31,944 nucleotides of DNA from Aphodosoma sp045658305 (GCA_045658305.1 JAZOUT010000166.1:1-31944), one strand, 5' to 3'; numbered from the stretch's first letter, positions 17,085 to 23,563 are shown. The notes: generated by a model not told the origin, from the sequence alone. A program made the numbers and translations.

Positions 17085-17996
17085 AAGATTGTGACTGTAT
17101 TATTGTGCATTGTGCATTGTGCATTGTGCATTGAAATAGAGGCTCAGGAGTTGAATTGTAATCTTACAATCAGCGCACCACAAATAGAGGGTACGAATAA
17201 GCAAGTGTTTCAAACGCTTGAGAATGATTTGAAAGCGTTTATGAATTCATATCGTTGGACCGATTTGATTTATGCTGATAATGAGAGAATTGATTGTAAC
17301 ATAATGATTGTGGTAGCCAGTGTTGAAGAAGACAAGTTTACTTGTGAATTACAAGTTCAAGCGTCGCGTCCAGTGTATGGGTCGTCTTATACAACTAATT
17401 TGTTGAATGTTCGCGATCAAGAGTTTATCTTTACATACAAAGAATTTGATCCGATAGATATAAATAGAAGTACATTTGAATCAAATCTTACAGCAGTAAT
17501 GGCATATTATGCCTACTTGATTATAGGGTTTGATTTGGATTCTTATAGTCGTTTAGGAGGTCAGTCTGCATTTGCTACAGCCGAGCAGATTGTGAATATG
17601 TGTCAGTCTCGTAGTGATGATTCAGAATCAAAAGGTTGGAAAATGGAGTTGGGTTCACAACGTAATCGTTATTCTATTATTAGTAATATTATGGACGATA
17701 GATTCAAACCTTTGCGCGAATTTTACTATGAATATCATCGTTTAGCACTTGATAATATGGCAACTAATGTGGATAACGCACGAGCTAAGATAGCTGAAAA
17801 AATAAGTATATTGCGTGATTTGAATCGCCAAAATCCAAGTGCTCCATTTATTATTACATTTCTTGATGCAAAAAATGATGAACTAATTAATATCTTTGCC
17901 AAAAGAGGCTTACCAGATGAGAAAAAGTTGGTGCATGAAGTTTTGACCGCAGTAAATCCAACATTGTCGAATCGTTATGATGAAATTTTGAAATAG
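17079..17996 (+). CDS. porD: DUF4835 family protein, type IX secretion PorD-type
   Basis: The product has 305 residues with an N-terminal signal peptide and no other membrane segment, so it is periplasmic or outer-membrane associated. ELNCNLTISAPQIEGTNKQVFQTLENDLKAFMNSYRWT and the FDPIDINRSTFESNLTAVMAYYAYLIIGFDLDSYS segment match DUF4835, a family placed next to coaBC and recN in Bacteroidota and named as a type IX secretion component (PorD); I hold that name with moderate confidence. The hydrophobic core of the signal peptide (LCIVHCALCIE) is encoded by four copies of TTGTGCA, so copy-number change would frameshift the whole mature protein. recN, the usual next gene, is absent here; an accessory island follows instead. 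Confidence 0.82.
   Translation: MKKIVTVLLCIVHCALCIEIEAQELNCNLTISAPQIEGTNKQVFQTLENDLKAFMNSYRWTDLIYADNERIDCNIMIVVASVEEDKFTCELQVQASRPVYGSSYTTNLLNVRDQEFIFTYKEFDPIDINRSTFESNLTAVMAYYAYLIIGFDLDSYSRLGGQSAFATAEQIVNMCQSRSDDSESKGWKMELGSQRNRYSIISNIMDDRFKPLREFYYEYHRLALDNMATNVDNARAKIAEKISILRDLNRQNPSAPFIITFLDAKNDELINIFAKRGLPDEKKLVHEVLTAVNPTLSNRYDEILK
17103..17133 (+). repeat. Heptamer repeat (TTGTGCA)4 in the porD-type signal peptide
   Basis: Four exact TTGTGCA units (17103-17130) plus TTG. This is the reverse complement of the heptamer array inside ruvA. Confidence 0.92.
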
Positions 17997-18015
17997 GGGG
18001 GAATATAAAAAAAAG

Positions 18016-18053
18016 AAGAGGGTGTATCAAAATAGGTACACCCTCTTTTTTTT
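18016..18053 (+). terminator. Strong Rho-independent terminator after the porD-type gene
   Basis: AAGAGGGTGTA (18016-18026) pairs perfectly with TACACCCTCTT (18037-18047) across a ten-base loop, and a T-run follows. A-rich sequence on the left lets it work for the leftward gene at 18066 as well. It marks the left edge of the accessory region. Confidence 0.88.
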
Positions 18054-18065
18054 GTTGCCCTCGGA

Positions 18066-18383
18066 TTACTCGATGCCAGAGGCTTTGTTGTAGTACGAAG
18101 AGAAAGCTGCGCCACGAGCGGGTTTCCATTTGCCGTTAGAGGCATCGGCGGTTGCTTGCCATTCCTCTTTCTTTTCGGGGTCAGCCATGTCGGCTGCGGC
18201 TTGCGAGGTGGCGGTAGCGGAGCGTTCACGCACTGCGGGCTGAGCTGCGGGAGGGTCTTTCTTCGAGTGTTCTACTTCCCAAGCGTGGGTAGCACCATAA
18301 CGTTGTGAGAATACGAGGTTGTCGTCTTTGTCGAGTTTGCCAGATACTCCTTCGAATGGAGCGGCGAGATTGAATTTTGCCAT
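18066..18383 (-). CDS. Small hypothetical protein of the lysis-type cluster
   Basis: The product has 105 residues from the ATG at 18383; the upstream extension to 18452 reads through a palindromic repeat and is not believed. No signal peptide or membrane segment. It starts MAKFNLAAPFEGVSGKLDKDDNLVFSQRYGATHAW, then has an Ala/Glu/Lys-rich middle and ends GAAFSSYYNKASGIE. I do not recognise the family; the opening is reminiscent of short phage-associated proteins of Bacteroidales. It is the last gene of a leftward set with the amidase and spanin-like genes and shares the bidirectional terminator at 18016-18053. Confidence 0.65.
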   Translation of the reverse strand: MAKFNLAAPFEGVSGKLDKDDNLVFSQRYGATHAWEVEHSKKDPPAAQPAVRERSATATSQAAADMADPEKKEEWQATADASNGKWKPARGAAFSSYYNKASGIE

Positions 18384-18418
18384 AATAATAAGATGGGTTT
18401 TTCTAGCGAAAATTGTAG

Positions 18419-18439
18419 GGACGTACGGCTCGTGCGTCC
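18419..18439. repeat. Hairpin, dispersed family C
   Basis: GGACGTACG pairs with CGTGCGTCC across a three-base loop, and TGTAG precedes. This is the arrangement seen on the minus strand at 215-240 with a different stem. Confidence 0.55.
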
Positions 18440-18488
18440 GTTTGTTACGCATTTCGCTGGGTTAATAATAGATTTAGTTAGTAGTGAG

Positions 18489-18571
18489 CAACGCCGAAGG
18501 CGTGACAGAATACAGACGGGGGTGCAACCCCCGGTAGAAGTATCCCCCCACCATAAAACCCCGAAGGGGTG
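18489..18571. repeat. Cluster of three GC hairpins (family D)
   Basis: ACGCC-GAA-GGCGT (18491-18503) and ACCCC-GAA-GGGGT (18558-18570) share the loop GAA and are each followed by GACAGA, but have different, perfectly paired stems. Between them GGGGGT-GCA-ACCCCC (18518-18532) forms a third hairpin. The cluster fills the gap between two minus-strand genes. Confidence 0.7.
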
Positions 18572-18577
18572 ACAGAG

Positions 18578-19048
18578 TCATCTGCGTAAGATTTTTTTAT
18601 ATATTATCGTTGCAACTAATAATATCAAGATGATTAAAAGAAATATGTTTATTGTTTTCGATTGAGTTAGTTTTTGTTTGCATATTTTATCTTGTACCAC
18701 TATTGTGTCCGAGCGGATGTGGTGAGTGTAGGGTAGATATACCGTGTCGGGTCGGAGAGTGATGCGTAGGGTGCTGGTGGTCTCAGTTTCATGTCGAGAG
18801 ATATTTACGCCTCGTGTCGAGCGCACCGATGTCGTGCTTGCGATATTCTCCCCCTGTTTTAGGGGGAGTCCCGCAGGGGAGGGGGTCAAATTTGCACTCT
18901 GTAATCTGTACTCTGTAATCTCAATAGTGTCCGCCCCCACAGCCACAGGCATCACCTTTTCCTCAATACGTTCCACATGCGCCACTGACACAGGTTTTTG
19001 CATCGAACACGAACAAAATATAATAATGAGTAAAATAAAACGAATCAT
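18578..19048 (-). CDS. Small lipoprotein with C-terminal membrane anchor, spanin-like
   Basis: The product has 156 residues from the ATG at 19048; the longer frame to 19120 reads through a family B repeat. The N-terminus MIRFILLIIIFCSC has a weak lipobox (Cys14). The middle is Thr/Glu-rich with ..DTVYLPYTHHIRSDTIVV.., and the end has one membrane helix (INIFLLIILILLVATIIY) and a basic tail. A lipoprotein tethered at both ends is the layout of phage unimolecular spanins, which fuse inner and outer membranes during lysis. Its place after an amidase supports this, but no family match is claimed. Residues about 54-72 are encoded by an inserted repeat shared with the amidase. Confidence 0.6.
   Translation of the reverse strand: MIRFILLIIIFCSCSMQKPVSVAHVERIEEKVMPVAVGADTIEITEYRLQSANLTPSPAGLPLKQGENIASTTSVRSTRGVNISRHETETTSTLRITLRPDTVYLPYTHHIRSDTIVVQDKICKQKLTQSKTINIFLLIILILLVATIIYKKILRR
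18842..18887 (-). repeat. Family E element inside the spanin-like gene
   Basis: On the minus strand it reads ACCCCCTCCCC, then CTCCCCCTAAAACAGGGGGA, then GAATATCG. The hairpin CCCCC-TAAAACA-GGGGG and its flanks match 19746-19792 inside the amidase gene, in the same reading frame (both translate as LTPS..PLKQG-NIA). Confidence 0.8.
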
Positions 19049-19055
19049 AATAATA

Positions 19056-19158
19056 TGTAACTTAAAACCTGTCTTTTTCCCGCCAAGATGAAACTTTAGT
19101 TTCAGCGAGGCGTATGTCATGAAGAAATAAATATTTTATCTTTATGTCTTTCTGTCTG
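19056..19158. repeat. Family B structured element, copy 1
   Basis: About 100 bases nearly identical to copy 2 at 19189-19289. The core hairpin is TGAAACT-TT-AGTTTCA (inner stem), with an outer CGCC/GGCG stem. It ends with the AGACATAAAG-type motif in reverse orientation. Confidence 0.85.
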
Positions 19159-19188
19159 AAAAAATGTGTCTTTCTGTTTAAAAAAAAT

Positions 19189-19289
19189 GTAATTTAAAAC
19201 CTGTCTTTTTCCCGCCAAGATGAAACTTTAGTTTCAGCGAGGCGTATGTCATAAAGAAATAAATATTCTATCTTTATGTCTTTTTGTCT
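19189..19289. repeat. Family B structured element, copy 2
   Basis: Direct repeat of 19056-19158 at a 131-133 base offset with a handful of differences. It lies between the amidase stop and the spanin-like start. Confidence 0.85.
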
Positions 19290-19296
19290 AAAAAAA

Positions 19297-20067
19297 TTAT
19301 TCAATCAATTCAGCGATAGTCCGAGCAATAGTAGAAGCAATTTTCCGTCGATGTCGGCGATACTGCTCCACATCCTCTGGCGAGGTACAAAAACACACTT
19401 CAAGTATAATAGATTGTGGTGTCAGATGCAACATAGCCAGCCTACGATGTGGCGTTTCTGACTCCGATTTTATACCACGCAATGGAATCTCCAGCGCATC
19501 AGCAGTAGCATGCGCCAACCTCGAAGCCATCCTCAATTCCAACTCCGTAGCATCATCCGATACGATAGTTTCCGTGCCACGTGCTTGAGGATTTCCATGC
19601 GCATTAAAATGCAAGTCAATAAGGAAAGTTTCTTCCCCTTCCAGATTTTCAGGCTTAGCGAAGCGTTCCAGACTATCCGTTTTTTGTATAGCAGAGCTCC
19701 CATCCAAATGCACTCCTAATACAGGGGAGGAATACGTGAGGTTCGCGATATTGTCCCCCTGTTTTAGGGGGACGAGCGGAGCGGAGGGGGTTAAAGCATC
19801 TTCCGTGTTATCCGTGAGTTCCGTGTGCAATATATTATCCGTGTGAGATAAAACATCCGTGTGCAATATATCCTCCGAGAGAGCCTTCGTCAGCAACTTC
19901 AGCGACGCCCTATCATCATCCATCAGCACCACAAGTCCATATTTATTAGTCAAAATTTCAGCCACACGATTTCGAAGCCAGATATTTTCAGCACCCTCAT
20001 CGAATTGGGTGGTGGCGCATTGAGCACCCGTGTTCGGACCAGTATGTCCAGCAGTTAAGATTATCAT
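19297..20067 (-). CDS. N-acetylmuramoyl-L-alanine amidase (Amidase_3 type)
   Basis: The product has 256 residues and no signal peptide. It has the zinc amidase pattern of the Amidase_3 family, which cuts the bond between muramic acid and the stem peptide of peptidoglycan: ILTAGHTGPNTGA (His8), Glu24 in FDEGAEN, His153 in IDLHFNAHGN and Glu223 in IILEVCF. A signal-less amidase beside a spanin-like protein fits a phage-type endolysin. Residues about 66-140, between the second ligand and the catalytic half, are low-complexity (DILHTDVLSHTDNILHTELTDN.., then LTPSAPLVPLKQGDNIA) and encoded by short repeats plus a family E element, so the core fold is split by inserted repeat DNA. The four ligands remain, so activity is plausible. 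Confidence 0.9.
   Translation of the reverse strand: MIILTAGHTGPNTGAQCATTQFDEGAENIWLRNRVAEILTNKYGLVVLMDDDRASLKLLTKALSEDILHTDVLSHTDNILHTELTDNTEDALTPSAPLVPLKQGDNIANLTYSSPVLGVHLDGSSAIQKTDSLERFAKPENLEGEETFLIDLHFNAHGNPQARGTETIVSDDATELELRMASRLAHATADALEIPLRGIKSESETPHRRLAMLHLTPQSIILEVCFCTSPEDVEQYRRHRRKIASTIARTIAELIE
19746..19792 (-). repeat. Family E element inside the amidase gene
   Basis: Second copy of the CCCCC-TAAAACA-GGGGG hairpin element, in the same reading frame as the copy at 18842-18887. Next to it, at 19799-19875, lie repeated CACGGA-containing units. Confidence 0.8.
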
Positions 20068-20074
20068 GTTTTTT

Positions 20075-20160
20075 AATTAACAATTAAGAATTAACAATTA
20101 AGAATTGCCATGCGGCATTTACTAACTAATTCTTCATTCTTAATTTTTAATTTTTAATTT
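20075..20160. repeat. Inverted pair of heptamer arrays
   Basis: AATTAAC/AATTAAG units (20075-20102 region) are followed after a short GC-containing spacer by TTCATTC/TTAATTT units of opposite polarity. Together they can form a long imperfect AT hairpin upstream of the amidase. Confidence 0.7.
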
Positions 20161-20177
20161 AATGAAGAATTACACTG

Positions 20178-20185
20178 CAAAGTTA
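20178..20185 (-). promoter_or_regulatory. Putative -7 box for the amidase gene
   Basis: The minus strand reads TAACTTTG, a match to TAnnTTTG, about 110 bases before the amidase ATG. No matching -33 element is seen; the AAACAGTCA repeats occupy that region. Confidence 0.4.
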
Positions 20186-20204
20186 CAACATCCCCAAACC
20201 CCGC

Positions 20205-20242
20205 TGACTGTTTCTGACTGTTTAAGTCAGTTTTGACTGTTT
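20205..20242 (-). promoter_or_regulatory. Direct repeats AAACAGTCA, possible regulator sites
   Basis: Three copies of AAACAGTCA (minus strand; + strand TGACTGTTT at 20205, 20215 and 20234) are spaced 10 and 19 bases apart, about one and two helical turns, just upstream of the putative amidase -7 box. This arrangement fits binding sites on one DNA face. Confidence 0.4.
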
Positions 20243-20250
20243 AATGTTGT

Positions 20251-20332
20251 TTACTCCCTCTGGTCGTGAACCTACTGCGTCGCTTGGCAAAAATTAAGCA
20301 AGCTTATCTTTGCTCTCGCTCCTTGTAGGTTT
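20251..20332 (+). repeat. Family A structured element, copy between amidase and methylase
   Basis: ACTCCCTCTGGTCGTG precedes outer stem AACCTAC/GTAGGTT (20269-20275 and 20325-20331). Inside are TGC..GCA, an AAGC-AA-GCTT hairpin and the conserved linker TTGCTCTCGCT. The stems differ from all other copies. Confidence 0.7.
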
Positions 20333-20362
20333 ATTGTGGTATAAAACAAAAAAATAGACACA

Positions 20363-20394
20363 AAAAAAGCCACCTCACAGCTTGTGTGAGATGG
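20363..20394 (-). terminator. Second terminator of the methylase operon
   Basis: GCCATCTCACA pairs with TGTGAGGTGGC on the minus strand (one G-T pair), followed by a T-run. It backs up the terminator at 20404-20442. Confidence 0.75.
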
Positions 20395-20403
20395 CGGATG
20401 TAT

Positions 20404-20442
20404 AAAAAAAACATGTACCCGAAAGTGGCTTTTCGGGTACAT
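20404..20442 (-). terminator. Rho-independent terminator of the methylase operon
   Basis: ATGTACCCGAAA pairs perfectly with TTTCGGGTACAT (12 pairs, six-base loop); on the minus strand a run of T follows. It lies 8 bases after the stop of the leftward methylase gene. Confidence 0.9.
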
Positions 20443-20449
20443 ATCAAAT

Positions 20450-21634
20450 TTATTTTAGACCGATAAAATCGCTTAGTGGTCGAATTTTTGCTACGTTTGT
20501 GTAGGCTCGTTGTTGTAGGTTTACTTGTTGGTTAAACTGAATAGGGTTGTTTGCTTCGAATCGTAGTACTGCGTAGTAAGGTGCATTTTCGGCAGTGAAA
20601 CCTAATGTTTGTAGATTTTCGGCAGTCCAGATTTGAAAGCCTGGTTTGGATAGTTTGAATAGTTGGGCGTTTTCGCCATTGGTGTGTAGCAAGATATATC
20701 CTAAACGTTCGAATCCTTTTTGTACGAGCAATGAGCCTTTGCTGTCGCCAGCACGAAGATAGCACATGCCTTTTTCAATCATCAGTTCATAATCTTTTGT
20801 ACGAGCATGGTTTACTAAAACAGTGGTTTCTTCGGGTGTTTCGCGCATTTTTTTGAGTAGCTTTTGCGCTTCTATTGGGTTGTTTAATACCTCTCTACGG
20901 CGTTTGCTTAATTCTATAAAATTACTATCTTGCTCTATTCCTATAAAATTGCGATTGAGTAGATTGGCGGCTATGCCTGTTGTACAACTGCCTGCAAATG
21001 GATCGAGTATTGTATCTCCCTCATTGGTAGATGCTAGGATAATGCGGTAAAGTAGTCGAAGAGGTTTTTGGGTTGGATGTTTACCACAAGTTTTCTCCCA
21101 CATACCAACGGCAGGAATGCGCCATACATCAGTCATCTGAGAACCACCATTGAGTTGTTTCATAACTTCGTAATTGAACTTATGAGGTTTCTTTTCGTGT
21201 TTTCGAGCCCAAATTATTAATTCAGTAGAAAAATTAAAATAACGGCAAGAAAGATTAGGTGGTGGATCTGATTTTTGCCATGTAATGACATTCAATATCT
21301 TATATCCTAATTCTTGTAAACAACGTTGTACGACAAAAATATTATGGTGTGTGCCTGAAATCCAAATTGTGCCATTATCTTTAAGTTTTGATCGACAAAG
21401 AGAGAGCCATTGTTTGTTGAATTGATAAATATGTTCAGGAGTTCCACCTTTGTCCCAATCGCCTTTATTAACACAAACTTGCTTACCACTTTGCACACTA
21501 ATTCCACCATTACTTAAAAAGTATGGTGGGTCAGCAAAAATGGCATCGATAGAGTTATTTTCTATCTCTTTTAACATCTCCATGCAATTGCTATGCAATA
21601 GAGTAAAGTTTGGATACGTATAGTGAGTGTGCAT
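20450..21634 (-). CDS. Beta-class DNA adenine methyltransferase (DpnA-like), second methylase of the R-M operon
   Basis: The product has 394 residues. The catalytic motif FADPPY (33-38) precedes the AdoMet-binding motif DPFAGSCTTG (211-220), the beta-class order; KHPTQKP (186-191) is also typical. It most resembles the small second methylases of GATC systems (DpnA type) or HinfI-like N6-adenine methylases, but carries about 130 extra C-terminal residues (265-394; ..LVQKGFERLGYILLHTNGENAQLFKLSKPGFQIW..) that may be an added DNA-binding domain. It begins 3 bases after the nuclease stop and ends the leftward three-gene operon. The target sequence is inferred from the partner methylase, not seen. 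Confidence 0.88.
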   Translation of the reverse strand: MHTHYTYPNFTLLHSNCMEMLKEIENNSIDAIFADPPYFLSNGGISVQSGKQVCVNKGDWDKGGTPEHIYQFNKQWLSLCRSKLKDNGTIWISGTHHNIFVVQRCLQELGYKILNVITWQKSDPPPNLSCRYFNFSTELIIWARKHEKKPHKFNYEVMKQLNGGSQMTDVWRIPAVGMWEKTCGKHPTQKPLRLLYRIILASTNEGDTILDPFAGSCTTGIAANLLNRNFIGIEQDSNFIELSKRRREVLNNPIEAQKLLKKMRETPEETTVLVNHARTKDYELMIEKGMCYLRAGDSKGSLLVQKGFERLGYILLHTNGENAQLFKLSKPGFQIWTAENLQTLGFTAENAPYYAVLRFEANNPIQFNQQVNLQQRAYTNVAKIRPLSDFIGLK

Positions 21635-21637
21635 TAA

Positions 21638-22411
21638 TTATTCTATAATGCGGAAACGTGCTGATTTTACGAGGCGAATACTATTATAATCACTAATATT
21701 TGCAAATTCGTATTGCCAAATGTAAAATATAGTTTCGCCATCTATAAATCTGCGTTCGAAAAATAAAGGATATACTTTCTTTGTTGTATTTAATTGCCAT
21801 TGCCTAAATGGAAAATACAACTGACGAATTATCGTATCTGTTGCATTAGAGTTTTTTGCTTCTATCAAAACAATAGAATCTTTACCTTCATATCCCGCAT
21901 CTACTTCCGTTTGTACACTTTCAGAAGTTAATTGTTGATGTCCAACATTAAAAGAAAATTTTGGAGTGTATTTTCTGCCTCGTATTGTTAGTACTAGCGT
22001 TGGATCTTGCATAAATGTTCTTATTAAGGAATTAGCATATGCAAAATCTAAGTATTGCATTTCTGAGTCTCCCACTTTAGAACTTTCTAATTTAAAGTCT
22101 AATTTACTATTATAATTTTGAATCGGCGTTGTTATATCTGGGATATCTACATATCCTTCTCCTTTTACAATATAATACACTCCATTATGTTTAGGTAAAA
22201 TAAATAAATTATTATCTCTAAACACTTTAGGTCGATCTGCACGTGTATCTTGCTTGCATAAGATTCGAACTTCTTTTTCTGCTGTACGTTTAAAATCTTG
22301 ACACGAACGCTTTATTTGTTCTGCTTCGAGAACAAATGGACCTTGAGAAAAGTCGTGTTGCGCCATTCTCGTATCATCAAATATTTTTTTCCATGATATG
22401 TCAGATGCCAT
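21638..22411 (-). CDS. Putative type II restriction endonuclease
   Basis: The product has 257 residues and no signal peptide. I do not recognise it as a DpnII or MboI family member by eye. A PD-(D/E)XK-type core is visible: TEVDAGYEG (168-176) followed by IVLIEAKNS (180-188), with Asp171, Glu184 and Lys186 as candidate metal-binding and catalytic residues. Its position between two adenine methylases, with 2- and 3-base gaps, is the standard place for the cognate endonuclease. Specificity is probably GATC if the partner methylase is a true Dam, but this is inference. Codon use is more AT-rich than that of the island genes on either side. Confidence 0.75.
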   Translation of the reverse strand: MASDISWKKIFDDTRMAQHDFSQGPFVLEAEQIKRSCQDFKRTAEKEVRILCKQDTRADRPKVFRDNNLFILPKHNGVYYIVKGEGYVDIPDITTPIQNYNSKLDFKLESSKVGDSEMQYLDFAYANSLIRTFMQDPTLVLTIRGRKYTPKFSFNVGHQQLTSESVQTEVDAGYEGKDSIVLIEAKNSNATDTIIRQLYFPFRQWQLNTTKKVYPLFFERRFIDGETIFYIWQYEFANISDYNSIRLVKSARFRIIE

Positions 22412-22413
22412 AA

Positions 22414-23286
22414 TTATATATAGTTTCTAATTAATAATTCGGTTAATTTTCCTCTTTTTTCGGGATTTGCATTAATACTTCTTGATGCTAAAACTCGTTC
22501 TATTTGATATTGCATATATAGGTCATCAAAGAATTTATCTTGACAATCAGAATTGCTAAGCATAAATCTATATCCTGCGTCTTGAACCTGGTCGCAGAAG
22601 TCCTTTAAGCGTTTTTGTGCTATATCGTTGAATGCTTCTTTTGTGTAATCATTGAAACTACTTGTTGCATTTAGAGGGCGATATGGGGGATCGAAATAGA
22701 AAAAGGCATTTCCTGTTGCGTGATTGAGAGTTTGAGTGTAATCACCTGTTAGGATTTCTACTTTTTGCAATAATTCGCTATCGGCAAAAATCGTGTTTGC
22801 ATCGCAAATTGTAGGTGTTGTGTAACGACCGAATGGAACATTGAAAAGTCCTGATTTGTTTACACGATATAAACCATTAAAACATGTACGATTAAGGAAA
22901 AAGAAGAGTGTAGTATTACGAATAGGGTCGAGATTTTTTGTATTAAACTCAGCGCGCATAAGCATAAAAAATTGCTTTTTTGCATCTTCTGATTGTAACA
23001 AGTAATACTCTTTTTGGATTTCTTTCAACGAATCAACTAATAATTGAGGTGAATGTTTAACTACTTTATAACAAGTAGTTAAATCTTCGTTAATGTCGTT
23101 GATAACAGCCGACTGTATATTGGAGTGTCGTTGTAACATGTGGAAGAGCATTGCTCCTCCGCCCACAAATGGCTCAATGTAAGTGACATTCTCCCATTGG
23201 TCAAAGTCAGCTGGAAGCTTTGCTTCAAGTTGGTCAATGAGTTGGGTTTTACCACCTACCCATTTGACAAATGGTTTCGCTTTCAT
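22414..23286 (-). CDS. Dam-type DNA adenine methyltransferase (alpha class, probable GATC)
   Basis: The product has 290 residues with the D12-class layout: PFVKWVGGKTQL (5-16), AdoMet motif YIEPFVGGGAML (36-47), the target-recognition segment YRVNKSGLFNVPFGRY (140-155) seen in GATC methylases, catalytic FDPPYRPL (198-205) and SFNDYT. It methylates N6 of adenine, protecting the host from the linked nuclease. First gene of the leftward operon; a -7 box TATCTTTG lies 28 bases upstream. Confidence 0.92.
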   Translation of the reverse strand: MKAKPFVKWVGGKTQLIDQLEAKLPADFDQWENVTYIEPFVGGGAMLFHMLQRHSNIQSAVINDINEDLTTCYKVVKHSPQLLVDSLKEIQKEYYLLQSEDAKKQFFMLMRAEFNTKNLDPIRNTTLFFFLNRTCFNGLYRVNKSGLFNVPFGRYTTPTICDANTIFADSELLQKVEILTGDYTQTLNHATGNAFFYFDPPYRPLNATSSFNDYTKEAFNDIAQKRLKDFCDQVQDAGYRFMLSNSDCQDKFFDDLYMQYQIERVLASRSINANPEKRGKLTELLIRNYI

Positions 23287-23313
23287 TGTGTTTTTTTTAT
23301 AAATTTATTTTTG

Positions 23314-23321
23314 CAAAGATA
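23314..23321 (-). promoter_or_regulatory. Putative -7 box of the R-M operon
   Basis: The minus strand reads TATCTTTG, matching TAnnTTTG, 28 bases before the Dam ATG. The -33 element is not clear. Confidence 0.45.
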
Positions 23322-23330
23322 ATAAAAATA

Positions 23331-23358
23331 ATTCATAAAGCATAATTCATAAAGCATA
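23331..23358 (+). repeat. Doubled 14-mer (two heptamers) upstream of the R-M operon
   Basis: ATTCATAAAGCATA occurs twice in tandem; 14 is twice the seven-base period seen elsewhere in the window. Confidence 0.85.
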
Positions 23359-23373
23359 ATTTTCAATTTTGAA

Positions 23374-23464
23374 TACACACTGTGAGTGGGTATTGTTTTT
23401 GAATGTTTCGTAGGGTGCAGGTTGCTTGAGGGTTGTTGTTGGGTAGTACACACTGTGAGTGGGT
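23374..23464 (+). repeat. Two 18-bp direct repeats
   Basis: TACACACTGTGAGTGGGT occurs at 23374-23391 and 23447-23464, 73 bases apart. Each contains the short palindrome CACACTGTG, so a regulator site or remnants of a dispersed repeat are possible. Confidence 0.7.
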
Positions 23465-23509
23465 GTTTTTTAGTTAGGAGTTAGTAATTGCTAAGAGATT
23501 ATATGATTA

Positions 23510-23563
23510 GTCTCATTTGTCTCATTTGTCTCACTTGTCTCACTTGTCTCACTTGTCTCATTT
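23510..23563 (+). repeat. Minisatellite (GTCTCAYTT)6
   Basis: Six exact nine-base units differing only at C/T in the seventh position. The sequence just after (GTGAGACAAA, 23571-23580) is complementary to the unit, and further GAGACT/GTCTC motifs follow to about 23715. Confidence 0.9.

Larger units (their letters stand above)
20068..20449. other. Intergenic region between amidase and methylase genes
   Basis: No gene is seen in these 382 bases. It holds two heptamer arrays of opposite polarity (20075-20116 and 20130-20160), a putative minus-strand -7 box (20178-20185), a set of TGACTGTTT direct repeats (20205-20242), a family A element (20251-20332) and two tandem terminators for the leftward methylase operon. 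Confidence 0.75.

Noticed and set aside
18384..18452. Longer N-terminus of the 105-residue protein (start at 18452)
   Set aside because: The extension translates a palindromic intergenic repeat; the inner ATG gives a natural start.
18744..19091. Plus-strand frames opposite the spanin-like and amidase genes
   Set aside because: Overlap better-supported minus-strand genes and lack recognisable features.
19049..19120. Longer N-terminus of the spanin-like gene (start at 19120)
   Set aside because: The extra residues come from a family B repeat and would bury the lipoprotein signal; the ATG at 19048 fits better.
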